Positions 18,312-26,877 of a stretch of 64,000 nucleotides of DNA are shown in pieces. This DNA is from Pacificoceanicola sp048553275 (GTDB lineage: Bacteria > Pseudomonadota > Alphaproteobacteria > Rhodobacterales > Rhodobacteraceae). Both the position numbers and the translations under genes were made by a program. The notes under the pieces were generated by a model, which did no database searches, had not been told where the DNA came from, and was given only the letters and a program-made list of their open reading frames with translations. The stretch is taken from NCBI RefSeq assembly GCF_048553275.1, contig NZ_JBLZMW010000012.1, positions 1 through 64,000 of the forward strand. Reading direction: 5' to 3'. The number at the start of each line of letters is the position of its first letter. The stretch's first letter is position 1.

Positions 18312-18518
18312 ATGGCCGTCCAACAGAACAAGGTATCGAAATCGCGCCGCAACAACCGCCGCGCCCACGATGCTCTGACCGCTGCGAACCCCAACGAATG
18401 TGACAACTGCGGCGAGCTCAAGCGCCCGCACCACGTCTGCCCGTCCTGCGGTCACTATGCAGAGCGCGAAGTCGTCGCAATGGCCGACGAAATCGAGCTG
18501 GACGAAGACGCGGCGTAA
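18312..18518 (+). CDS. rpmF: 50S ribosomal protein L32
   Basis: A 68-residue ribosomal protein beginning MAVQQNKVSKSRRNNRRAHDAL. The two cysteine pairs CDNC and CPSC form the zinc-ribbon of the C+ type of L32. The acidic tail ADEIELDEDAA is usual in alphaproteobacteria. It is followed 27 bases later by plsX, the conserved rpmF-plsX-fabH order that couples ribosome and membrane synthesis. Confidence 0.97.
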   Translation: MAVQQNKVSKSRRNNRRAHDALTAANPNECDNCGELKRPHHVCPSCGHYAEREVVAMADEIELDEDAA

Positions 18519-18545
18519 ATCATAACGACTCAAGGCCCTTCCTCC

Positions 18546-19658
18546 ATGAGCTCCTTGAAGGATCACACGCAGGCAGGGTCTGAACGGGTCGTTATTTCGG
18601 TCGACGCGATGGGCGGAGACAGCGGACCGGCAACCGTGGTTGCCGGCATTTCGCATTCTGCGGAAAAGAACCCGCGTCTGCATTTCCTGTTGCACGGACC
18701 GAAAGCCGAGTTGGAAAAGCTCGTCGCCAAGCGCCAGGTGCTTGCCGGGCGGTGCGAAATCCGGGACGCCGACGGAATCGTCAGCATGGAAGATAAGCCC
18801 AGCCAGGTCATGCGCCATGGCAAGGGCACGTCCATGTGGTCCACCCTTGAAGCCGTGCGCAACAAGGAAGCCGAGGTCGCCGTATCCTGCGGCAACACCG
18901 GCGCGCTCATGGCTTTGTCGATGGTCCGGCTGCGCAAGCTGCCGGGCGTCGACCGTCCGGCGATTGCCATTCTGTGGCCATCGCGCAACCCGCAGGGGTT
19001 CAACGTCATGCTCGACGTTGGCGCCGACGTGCGTGCCGATGCGCGTGATCTTCTGCAATATGCGCTGATGGGCGCTTCCTACGCCCGCAACGGGCTTGAA
19101 CTCACGCGCCCGCGCATCGGTTTGCTGAATGTCGGCACCGAAACGCACAAGGGCGGCGCCGAGCTCAAGGAAGCCTTCGAGCTGATCCAGAACCACGCCG
19201 AATCCGGGGGGTTCGACTTCGTTGGCTTTGTCGAAGGCGGCGACATTCCGGGCAACCGCTGCGATGTGATCGTCACGGACGGCTTTACCGGAAACATCGC
19301 CCTCAAGACAGGCGAAGGCACGGCGAGCCTGATCGGCGAATTGCTGCGCGAAGCCTTTGCCTACTCGCCGCTGTCACGGCTTGCGTCGCTTCTGGCCCTG
19401 ACCTCGCTGCGCCGCCTGAAAAAGCGGATCGACCCGCGCCGCGTGAATGGCGGCGTGTTTCTTGGTCTCAACGGGACAGTCGTGAAATCCCACGGCGGCG
19501 CCGATGAGACCGGCGTATCGGCGGCTGTGAAACTGGCCTTCGAACTTGCCGACAGCGGCTTCAGCGATCGGCTGGCTGCACGGGTTGCCTCTACGGCAAA
19601 GCGTGCGCAGGATGGCGACACAGAAGGCGACGGACAAAAGGACAGCAAAGCATCATGA
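18546..19658 (+). CDS. plsX: Phosphate acyltransferase PlsX
   Basis: A 370-residue enzyme that converts acyl-ACP and phosphate to acyl-phosphate for phospholipid synthesis. Family signatures are VISVDAMGGDSGP near the N-terminus, VSCGNTGALMALSM, and the RPRIGLLNVGTE and GNRCDVIVTDGFTGNIALKT segments. The stop overlaps the fabH start as ATGA, so the pair is co-translated. Confidence 0.96.
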   Translation: MSSLKDHTQAGSERVVISVDAMGGDSGPATVVAGISHSAEKNPRLHFLLHGPKAELEKLVAKRQVLAGRCEIRDADGIVSMEDKPSQVMRHGKGTSMWSTLEAVRNKEAEVAVSCGNTGALMALSMVRLRKLPGVDRPAIAILWPSRNPQGFNVMLDVGADVRADARDLLQYALMGASYARNGLELTRPRIGLLNVGTETHKGGAELKEAFELIQNHAESGGFDFVGFVEGGDIPGNRCDVIVTDGFTGNIALKTGEGTASLIGELLREAFAYSPLSRLASLLALTSLRRLKKRIDPRRVNGGVFLGLNGTVVKSHGGADETGVSAAVKLAFELADSGFSDRLAARVASTAKRAQDGDTEGDGQKDSKAS

Positions 19659-20626
19659 CCACCCGTGCCGTTGTCATTGGCGCAGGCCACTACCTGCCCG
19701 AACGAGTCGTCGAGAACGCGGAATTCGAAAAATCGCTCGACACCTCCGACGAATGGATCCGCTCGCGCTCCGGCATCGAACGCCGCCATTTCGCCGCCGA
19801 AGGTCAGACCACCTCTGATCTGGCCTGCCGGGCGGCGCGCGCCGCGATTGCCGATGCCGGGCTTGAGGCCAATGATATCGACGCCATCGTGCTCGCCACC
19901 TCCACCGCCGATTTCACCTTCCCCTCCGCCGCCACCATGGTGCAAGCCGAGCTTGGCATGACGAAAGGGTTTGCCTTCGACGTTCAGGCGGTCTGTGCCG
20001 GGTTCATCTATGCCCTGACCAACGCCAACGCCCTGATTGTCTCCGGTCAGGCCAGGCGGGTTCTGGTCATCGGCGCCGAAACCTTCAGCCGGATCATGGA
20101 CTGGACCGACCGCGGCACCTGTGTCCTTTTCGGCGATGGCGCCGGGGCGATCATCCTCGAAGCACAGGACGGAGACGGCACCAACGCCGATCGCGGGATT
20201 CTGTCGACTGATCTCAACAGCGACGGGCGCTACCGGGACATTCTTTATGTCGACGGCGGCGTCTCCACCCAAACGACCGGCTTCCTGCGGATGCAAGGCA
20301 AGGAAGTCTTCCGTCATGCGGTGGAAAAGCTCGCCGCAACGGCCACGGCGGCGCTCGAAAAGATCGCGATGCCGTCCGAGGAAATCGACTGGATTGTGCC
20401 CCATCAGGCCAACATCCGGATTATCAAAGGCACCGCCAAGAAGCTCGGGCTGTCGATGGACAACGTCATCGTGACGGTTCAGGACCACGGCAATACCTCC
20501 GCAGCATCGATTCCCCTCGCGCTCTCCGTGGGCCGCCAGCGCGGACAGATTCGCGAAGGGGATGTGCTCGTCACAGAGGCAATCGGCGGTGGATTGGCCT
20601 GGGGTGCGGTGGTTCTGCGCTGGTAA
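19655..20626 (+). CDS. fabH: 3-oxoacyl-ACP synthase III (KAS III)
   Basis: A 323-residue condensing enzyme starting type II fatty-acid elongation from acetyl-CoA and malonyl-ACP. The catalytic triad is visible: Cys in DVQAVCAGFIYAL (about residue 114), His in VPHQANIRII (about residue 250) and Asn in HGNTSAASIPLAL (about residue 280). Overlaps plsX by four bases. A perfect palindrome follows the stop after two bases. Confidence 0.97.
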   Translation: MTTRAVVIGAGHYLPERVVENAEFEKSLDTSDEWIRSRSGIERRHFAAEGQTTSDLACRAARAAIADAGLEANDIDAIVLATSTADFTFPSAATMVQAELGMTKGFAFDVQAVCAGFIYALTNANALIVSGQARRVLVIGAETFSRIMDWTDRGTCVLFGDGAGAIILEAQDGDGTNADRGILSTDLNSDGRYRDILYVDGGVSTQTTGFLRMQGKEVFRHAVEKLAATATAALEKIAMPSEEIDWIVPHQANIRIIKGTAKKLGLSMDNVIVTVQDHGNTSAASIPLALSVGRQRGQIREGDVLVTEAIGGGLAWGAVVLRW

Positions 20627-20628
20627 TC

Positions 20629-20651
20629 CGTTTTCAGGCTGCCTGAAAACG
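20629..20651. promoter_or_regulatory. Perfect 23-base palindrome between fabH and ihfA
   Basis: CGTTTTCAGGC (20629-20639), one central T, then GCCTGAAAACG (20641-20651): an 11-base perfect inverted repeat. It starts two bases after the fabH stop and ends 74 bases before the ihfA start. There is no following T run on the plus strand, so it is either a terminator-like hairpin or a protein-binding operator for ihfA. Confidence 0.6.
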
Positions 20652-20725
20652 TTAATGCAAGTCGTTGATATTGACTTGTGTTTTGCCATGCGCCTATCCT
20701 GCTTCAAACCTCGGGAGGGACCAAG

Positions 20726-21028
20726 ATGAGTGACAAGACGCTGACCCGAATGGATCTGAGCGAAGCCGTGTTCCAGGAAGTGGGGCTCTCGCGTAACGAG
20801 AGTTCGGAACTGGTCGAGTCGGTCCTGCAAATGATGTCCGATGCGCTTGTAGCCGGCGAGCAGGTGAAGATTTCCTCTTTCGGGACCTTCTCGGTCCGCG
20901 AGAAGGCAGCGCGCATCGGGCGTAATCCGAAAACCGGCGAAGAGGTGCCGATTCAGCCGCGCCGCGTGCTGACCTTCCGGCCCTCGCATCTGATGAAAGA
21001 ACAGGTCGCCGCCGGTAACAAGCGCTGA
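20726..21028 (+). CDS. ihfA: Integration host factor alpha subunit
   Basis: A 100-residue DNA-bending protein of the HU/IHF family, the alpha subunit of the IHF heterodimer. The beta-ribbon arm includes RIGRNPKTGEEVPIQPRRV with the intercalating proline, and FGTFSVREK is the family core. The start is ATG 20726 (MSDKTLTRMDLSEAV) preceded by GGGAGGG; an upstream ATG at 20678 would add 16 residues without similarity. Ten bases separate it from the MerR gene; the ihfA-merR order is common in alphaproteobacteria. Confidence 0.95.
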   Translation: MSDKTLTRMDLSEAVFQEVGLSRNESSELVESVLQMMSDALVAGEQVKISSFGTFSVREKAARIGRNPKTGEEVPIQPRRVLTFRPSHLMKEQVAAGNKR

Positions 21029-21038
21029 GGACGAACGC

Positions 21039-22799
21039 ATGGCGAAATCCCGCGACGCCTTCCGGACCATTTCGGAAGTGGCGGATTGGCTGGACACGCC
21101 GGCCCATGTTCTGCGGTTCTGGGAAAGCAAGTTCACGCAGGTAAAACCGGTCAAGCGCGCCGGCGGGCGACGCTATTACCGTCCCGCTGACATGGAGTTG
21201 CTCGGCGGGATCAAAAAGCTGTTGCACGACGATGGCCTGACCATCAAGGGCGTGCAGAAAGTCCTTCGGGAGCAAGGGGTTCGTCATGTTTCCTCACTCT
21301 CGGAAAAGCGCGCGGACATGGTCGACGATGGCGCGGACCTGATCGAGGACGCCCCCTACATCGAGGTTGAATCCGAACCCCTCGCCGACACGGTTGTCGC
21401 TTTCAACCGCGAAAAGCCGAGTGATCTGTTCGACGGGCAAGCCTCCGATGGCACGCCGGCAACACCTGCTGACCAGGCGCCGCCATCAGCGGACCCGATC
21501 CCGGAATACAACGCCGCCGCCGAGGCGGAGGTTGAACGCGCATTGGACGCTATGGAAAAAGCCTCCGACGCCGCAGAGGCGGAGATCGCCGCCGAAGCAG
21601 ACCAGGAGGCGGCGCAGGACGCGCCCGCAGAGCAGCCGACCACGGCAAGTGACGCGGCGCCCGACGCACCGTCCGCGCCTTCTGAACCCGACCACAGCGA
21701 GCTGGTACAGCCTGAGGTTGAAAGCGCCCCTGTCGCGACGAGCGAATCGCCGGAGCCAGAGATGCCGGACGAAGCGGCTGTCGAAACCGCTCCAACGGTG
21801 CCTGAGCAAGACTATGCGCTCGAAGAAACCGCGGAACCGGAGAAAATCCAGACGGATCGTCCGGCGCAAGACGAGATCACAGCCGGGCCTGCCGCGGCGT
21901 CACAGCCCGCAGCCGACAGCGCGCCCGCGCCCGCACAGCCGACGCAGCCCGCGCCAGCGCAAGCCGCGCCGGAGGTCGATACGCCGGCACCTGCTGATCG
22001 CCCCGCTCCACAGCCGACGGTCGACGATCCGACTCCGGCCTCGCCTGAACCCGCTGCGCTGGCACCGTCGTCCGGTCCCTCGGAACCCGAGGTGGGAGAG
22101 GATCCTGTCGCGCCGCCGAATTCACAGCGCGAGGCGACCCCCGCTACGCCGGTTTCGCAGCATCCTGCGCAGCGCCCCTCGGCTGAGCAGATCGACGCAC
22201 CCATCGAAACAACGGTCGAGCCGGAGATCACGCAGAGCGATGCGCCGGTTGAAGCCGCGCCGGACGGGCCGCTTTCACTCGAAGAGACGCCCGTCGCAGA
22301 ATCGCCGGACGCCATTGCAGATGATCCGGTCGAAGCCGCGCCGGACCCGGAGGCCCCCACCCAAGGCGCGCAAGCCGCACAGGAACCGGAGCCTAGGGCG
22401 TTCGACGCTGCGCCCGAATCTGGCCCGGACCACGCCACGGCGGATCAGACCGCGAGCGCCGACCCAGAGCCGGAACAACAGTCGGAACCGGAGGCAGACC
22501 CTGCCGACGTCACGCCACCCTCTGAACCGATCGAAACCGAAGCGGAAGACGTCTCCGAGCCGATTGCGGCGGAGTCAGATCTGGCCTCTTTGTTGCCGAA
22601 GGGTGTCACGACTCGCCCGCTGACATTGCCCGACTTCGAAGAGATCGACATTCCGGACGTTGTCCCGGCGCCGGCTCAACCCGGTCCACTGGCGTATATC
22701 GACGGTGCCACCGCGCTGCCGGAGGCGCACAAGATCGCGCTCACCGCACTGCTTCCGCGCCTCCGCGCCATAGCGGAAAGGCCGTCGCAAACGAACTGA
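21039..22799 (+). CDS. MerR-family protein with very long acidic low-complexity tail
   Basis: A 586-residue protein. Residues ~8-80 are a MerR-type winged helix (FRTISEVADWLDTPAHVLRFWESKF, then RRYYRPADMELLGGIKKLL). From about residue 105 to 525 follows a disordered region composed almost entirely of Ala, Pro, Glu, Asp, Ser and Thr with no repeats of fixed length and no predicted domain. The last ~65 residues are conserved-looking: LPKGVTTRPLTLPDFEEIDI and a helix PEAHKIALTALLPRLRAIAE. Members next to ihfA are usually much shorter. No effector-binding domain is seen, so it is probably not a drug- or metal-responsive MerR; function unknown. Confidence 0.85.
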   Translation: MAKSRDAFRTISEVADWLDTPAHVLRFWESKFTQVKPVKRAGGRRYYRPADMELLGGIKKLLHDDGLTIKGVQKVLREQGVRHVSSLSEKRADMVDDGADLIEDAPYIEVESEPLADTVVAFNREKPSDLFDGQASDGTPATPADQAPPSADPIPEYNAAAEAEVERALDAMEKASDAAEAEIAAEADQEAAQDAPAEQPTTASDAAPDAPSAPSEPDHSELVQPEVESAPVATSESPEPEMPDEAAVETAPTVPEQDYALEETAEPEKIQTDRPAQDEITAGPAAASQPAADSAPAPAQPTQPAPAQAAPEVDTPAPADRPAPQPTVDDPTPASPEPAALAPSSGPSEPEVGEDPVAPPNSQREATPATPVSQHPAQRPSAEQIDAPIETTVEPEITQSDAPVEAAPDGPLSLEETPVAESPDAIADDPVEAAPDPEAPTQGAQAAQEPEPRAFDAAPESGPDHATADQTASADPEPEQQSEPEADPADVTPPSEPIETEAEDVSEPIAAESDLASLLPKGVTTRPLTLPDFEEIDIPDVVPAPAQPGPLAYIDGATALPEAHKIALTALLPRLRAIAERPSQTN

Positions 22800-22968
22800 T
22801 CCTCGGGCCACGGTTTTTTTTCAGATCGGGGGTTGCCCCTGCCCGGAAAACTAGTAATACGGCCTCACTCAAGCGTTTCGATACGCTTCTGCCTCGGCCC
22901 ATCGGACCCCCATCCAACCGCGCCGATCAGAGCTTTGGACCATTGCGGTCCTGTCGAAACACTGTCGT

Positions 22969-23045
22969 CGGGCTATGGCGCAGTCTGGTAGCGCGTCCGT
23001 CTGGGGGACGGAAGGTCGCAGGTTCGAGTCCTGCTAGCCCGACCA
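22969..23045 (+). tRNA. tRNA-Pro (anticodon GGG)
   Basis: A 77-base cloverleaf: acceptor CGGGCTA/TAGCCCG, D-arm GCGCAGTCTGGTAGCGC, anticodon stem TCCGT/ACGGA with loop CTGGGGG (anticodon GGG), T-arm GCAGGTTCGAGTCCTGC and encoded CCA at 23043-23045. It decodes CCC and CCU. Confidence 0.96.
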
Positions 23046-23330
23046 ATTCCACCACCAGCATTCGACATGACTGCGGCCCCGGCAATACGGGTTGTGCGGC
23101 TCTGTTCTGATCTTTGAATTCTCCGGCACGAAGCGACGCTGCATCGGTGCTATTCCGCCGAAACTTTTGCCGAAATTCAACCCTTCGTTGACCTGCCAAC
23201 AAACTGACGTACCTACTGTAATTTCGGATCGGGAAGGCGACGCGATCCAGTGCAGGCGCGGTCTATTACCGCGCCGCAAGAGTTTGCCCTGACTGCGCTT
23301 TGCATCGCCTTTGCCACGGAGTATCGGCCC

Positions 23331-24974
23331 ATGCCCGAAACCATTTCGCAATACTTCTTCGGCAATTCCCTGGTTGCCTATGATGCCGGCGGGGTCCAGG
23401 CGATGGTGCCCTACTGGATGGATGTATTGGCCGAAACCGCTGGCAATACCTATGCCTTTTCAGGAGGCTATGGATTCCTTCGTCAATTCGCGGACAGTCC
23501 CGAGCCGGTCTCGGCCTGGGGCATCGCGGGGGTCGATCCGGCCATCGCCGAGGATGCGGTGTTCTCCACCGCCGCGCTCGACTCCGTGGTGATTACACCG
23601 GCGAATTTCATTCAGGACGTTGCCCCTGGCTCCGATTACGTCGGCGACAGCCGAAGCCCGGTTGATGCGGTGATCGACATCGTCGAAACGATCAACGCCA
23701 GCCAGCCGACTGCCCAGATCCTGATCTACGAAGGATGGCCGGATATGGCGCAGTTTACCGACGCCATGCCGCCGGACGCAGCGAGCGTGCAGGCCTATTA
23801 CGACTATGCGCTCGGCGAGTATCACGACTGGTACGACACGCTGATCGACGAGGTCAACGCCGCCTTCCCGGAGGCCGAGGTTCAGCTGCTCCCGGTCAAC
23901 ACGATCCTCGCCGACCTTCTGACCACAACGCTTTCCGACATACCCGCCGAAGATCTGTATGTCGATGACGCACCCCACGGAACAGAGACGCTCTATTACC
24001 TCGCTTCAATGATCACGTATCAAGCCGCCTATGGTGCCCCTGCGCCGTTGCCCGATACCCTGCCCGACACGGTCCACCCCTCCGTTTTTGCCAGCTACGA
24101 CGAAATCAACACCGTCATTTCCGACGCGCTGATCGAAGAGGGCATACTCGGTGATGACTTGTCCGAGGGGCCCGGTGATCCAGAGCCGGAGCCCGAACCG
24201 GATGGCTCGGATGCAGATGATCCCGACGCCCCGGTGATCAGCCCAACGCCCGAGCCACAGCCCCCGGTCGGAGACAACGGCGATCGCGAGCAGCCCGGCC
24301 CGCCGCCCGAGCCCGAACCGCCCGAACCCGAACCGGAGCCTGTCGGTTCGGATCAGGACGAACCCGGCGAATTCCCCCCGGCCCCGCCCGCGCCGGTCGG
24401 CACCTTTGCCGCGAACTTCTTCACTGTCCTTCCGGCAACACAGTCCCTTGAAGAGATAGATTTCACTGCGCCGCCGGATGCCACCGGCTCGCAGGACGAC
24501 CTGGATTTCTTCGGCAATCCCGGCGCACTCTGGGACGACGGGCCAGCGGATCACGTGGCCGCCCATTACAGCCAGACACTCGAAAGCCCCGATGGCGGCA
24601 TTTACACCATGAGCCTGCTCGCCGATGATCAGGCGCAGCTGTATGTCGATGGCGCGTTGATCCTCGACACGCGTGACGCTGGGTTCGAGGAGATGCAGGA
24701 GAGCACCGTGACCTTGCAGCCGGGCAATCATCTGATCGAAGTGCTCTATCTGGAGCAGACCGGCGAGGCGAGCTTGCAGCTTGGCCTCACACGGGCCAAT
24801 GACCTGCCCGATCCCGGCACCGGGCTGCGCGAGGCGGTGGAGGACGCGGACGATGTCACCGCGATCTTGGCGCTGCTGGATCGAAGCTGGAGCGCCATGG
24901 AGGCCGAGGCGGAGATGGTCAACCGGCTGGAAGAGGAGGACCCGGCAGAAAGCAGTGGTGCCTTGGGCGCCTGA
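23331..24974 (+). CDS. Putative SGNH-type hydrolase with C-terminal PA14 domain
   Basis: A 547-residue, strongly acidic, two-part protein. The N-terminal ~260 residues open with YFFGNSLVAYDAGG, where GNS is a candidate SGNH/GDSL serine block, and contain VDDAPHGTETLYYL, a DxxH-like block that would supply Asp and His. Residues ~280-355 are a Pro-Glu/Asp linker. Residues ~370-500 look like a PA14 domain (GIYTMSLLADDQAQLYVDGALI and LQPGNHLIEVLYLEQ), a carbohydrate-binding module of surface proteins. No signal peptide is seen from the chosen ATG (23331) or from an ATG at 23250, so the export route is unclear. Substrate unknown; perhaps a polysaccharide or polymer esterase. Confidence 0.7.
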   Translation: MPETISQYFFGNSLVAYDAGGVQAMVPYWMDVLAETAGNTYAFSGGYGFLRQFADSPEPVSAWGIAGVDPAIAEDAVFSTAALDSVVITPANFIQDVAPGSDYVGDSRSPVDAVIDIVETINASQPTAQILIYEGWPDMAQFTDAMPPDAASVQAYYDYALGEYHDWYDTLIDEVNAAFPEAEVQLLPVNTILADLLTTTLSDIPAEDLYVDDAPHGTETLYYLASMITYQAAYGAPAPLPDTLPDTVHPSVFASYDEINTVISDALIEEGILGDDLSEGPGDPEPEPEPDGSDADDPDAPVISPTPEPQPPVGDNGDREQPGPPPEPEPPEPEPEPVGSDQDEPGEFPPAPPAPVGTFAANFFTVLPATQSLEEIDFTAPPDATGSQDDLDFFGNPGALWDDGPADHVAAHYSQTLESPDGGIYTMSLLADDQAQLYVDGALILDTRDAGFEEMQESTVTLQPGNHLIEVLYLEQTGEASLQLGLTRANDLPDPGTGLREAVEDADDVTAILALLDRSWSAMEAEAEMVNRLEEEDPAESSGALGA

Positions 24975-25096
24975 GTCCCAAAGCGCCCCAAATCCTGGAA
25001 AAAACGCCGCCACCGGCCCCTTGGCGCCGCCGGATGTCTTTCCATTGACGTCAAAGCCTTGATACAGAGACGGTCAAGCAAAGGGGAGACGCCGAT

Positions 25097-26182
25097 ATGA
25101 CCGGGGTACTGGCAAGCCAGCAGATCGAAGCGCTGATCACCCGCGGGGCCCTTGGCGCCGAAGCGGAGTTCGTCGAGGGGCAGGTTCAGCCCGCCAGTCT
25201 TGATCTGCGCCTTGGCCGCGTCGCATACCGGGTGCGTGCGTCATTCCTTGCCGGACATGGTCGGAGCGTTTCGGCACGTATCGACGAGTTCGAAATGCAC
25301 CGGATCGACCTCACCAACGGGGCGGTGCTGGAGAAGGGCTGTGTTTACGTCGTGCCGCTGATGGAGCGACTCGCCCTGCCCGACGACATTCAGGCCATCG
25401 CCAACGCCAAAAGCTCCACCGGACGGCTTGACCTGCTGACCCGTGTCATCACCGACGGTGGCACCGAATTCGACCGTATCGCGCCGGGCTACACCGGGCC
25501 GCTTTATGCCGAAATCTGCCCACGCTCCTTTTCCGTGCTGGTGCGTCCGGGGATGCGCCTCAATCAGATTCGCTTCCGCGATGGCCGCGCCGTGCTGAGC
25601 GATACCGATCTGGCCGATCTGCATGCCGCCGAAACGCTTGTCTCGGGCGGCCCTGCGGTCATAGGCGAGGGTCTGGGCTTTTCCGTCGACCTGCAGCCCG
25701 AACCCGGCACGCTCGTCGGATACCGCGCCAAGCCGCATACCGGGGTGATCGATCTCGATCGCATCGGCCATTACAACCCGGCGGATTTCTGGGACCCGCT
25801 ACACGCCGCAAACGGGCAACTGGTGCTTGATCCCGGCGCGTTCTATATCCTGGTCAGCCGCGAGGCCGTGCACATCCCGCCCGGCTATGCCGCTGAAATG
25901 GCGCCCTATCTTGCCATGGTCGGAGAATTCCGTGTGCATTACGCCGGATTCTTCGATCCCGGCTTTGGCCACGAGCCCGCAGGTGGAAGCGGCGCGCGCG
26001 GCGTGCTCGAAGTCCGCTGCCACGAGGCGCCGTTTGTGCTCGAACACGGGCAAATCGTCGGGCGGCTCGTTTACGAGCGCATGTCACAGGTGCCAGAGCA
26101 GCTCTACGGATCGGGAATCGCGTCGAATTATCAAGGGCAAGGCCTGAAACTGTCCAAACATTTCGCCGCCCCCGAAGACTGA
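25097..26182 (+). CDS. dcd: dCTP deaminase, double-length alphaproteobacterial form
   Basis: A 361-residue 2'-deoxycytidine 5'-triphosphate deaminase. It makes dUTP from dCTP for dTTP synthesis. Two dUTPase-like halves are visible: the first with QPASLDLRLG, AKSSTGRLDL and YTGPLYAEICPRSFSVLVRPGM; the second with FYILVSREAVHIPPGYAAEM, HYAGFFDPGFG and LEVRCHEAPFVLEHGQIVGRL. Classical Dcd is about 190 residues and acts as a trimer, so this is a fused tandem version. Convergent with scpB: the stops are 14 bases apart. Confidence 0.85.
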   Translation: MTGVLASQQIEALITRGALGAEAEFVEGQVQPASLDLRLGRVAYRVRASFLAGHGRSVSARIDEFEMHRIDLTNGAVLEKGCVYVVPLMERLALPDDIQAIANAKSSTGRLDLLTRVITDGGTEFDRIAPGYTGPLYAEICPRSFSVLVRPGMRLNQIRFRDGRAVLSDTDLADLHAAETLVSGGPAVIGEGLGFSVDLQPEPGTLVGYRAKPHTGVIDLDRIGHYNPADFWDPLHAANGQLVLDPGAFYILVSREAVHIPPGYAAEMAPYLAMVGEFRVHYAGFFDPGFGHEPAGGSGARGVLEVRCHEAPFVLEHGQIVGRLVYERMSQVPEQLYGSGIASNYQGQGLKLSKHFAAPED

Positions 26183-26196
26183 ACAGCCCACGCGCC

Positions 26197-26877
26197 TCAG
26201 TCCTCGAACAGCTCGCTCTGCCCTTCGTCGGTTTCCTCGTCGAGATCCAGATCGCCCTCGCCCATCTTCGGCGCGCCGCCAGGCAAGGGACGGCTTTCGA
26301 GCAGGCCCGCGGCTCGCAGTTCGGCCAGTCCCGGCAAATCGCGCGCCGATTCCAAACCGAAGTGATCCAGAAAGCTCTGCGTCACCACAAAAGTCACCGG
26401 CCGTCCCGGCGTCATGCGCCGCCGTCCGAAGCGAATCCACTCCATCTCCAAGAGCTGATCCACCGTCCCGCGCGAGACGCTCACGCCGCGGATTTCTTCG
26501 ATTTCCGCCCGGGTGACCGGCTGATGATAGGCAATGATCGCAAGGGTTTCGATGGCGGCGCGGCTGAGTTTGCGCTGCTCCACCGTCTCACGCTGCATCA
26601 GGAAACCGAGGTCCGCCGCCGTGCGGATCGCCCAGGCATCGCCCACGCGCACAACCTGCACGCCGCGCCCCTCATAGCGTTTGCGCAGGTAGACAAGCGC
26701 CTCCGCCGCGTCGCTGCCATGGGGCATCCGGTCGTTGAGCTCCTTTACCGTCAGCGCCTCTGCGCTGGCAAAGAGGATCGCCTCGACCATCCGCTCCTGC
26801 TCGGCAATCGGCGGCGCTTCGAACAGGCTCTCACGGGGAGGCTGTTCCTCTGGTTGCGGCTCGAACGCGTCACTCAC
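26197..26877 (-). CDS. scpB: Segregation and condensation protein B
   Basis: A 226-residue winged-helix subunit of the SMC-ScpAB condensin. ScpB core: ERMVEAILFASAEALTVKEL near residue 28, ETLAIIAYHQPVTRAEIEEIRGVS and YVVTQSFLDHFGLESARDLPG-like segment. The C-terminus is acidic. The start is taken as GTG at 26877, overlapping the scpA stop by eight bases; the next ATG would remove 29 residues and still leave the core. Last gene of the argS-SPOR-nagZ-scpA-scpB series. Confidence 0.92.
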   Translation of the reverse strand: MSDAFEPQPEEQPPRESLFEAPPIAEQERMVEAILFASAEALTVKELNDRMPHGSDAAEALVYLRKRYEGRGVQVVRVGDAWAIRTAADLGFLMQRETVEQRKLSRAAIETLAIIAYHQPVTRAEIEEIRGVSVSRGTVDQLLEMEWIRFGRRRMTPGRPVTFVVTQSFLDHFGLESARDLPGLAELRAAGLLESRPLPGGAPKMGEGDLDLDEETDEGQSELFED

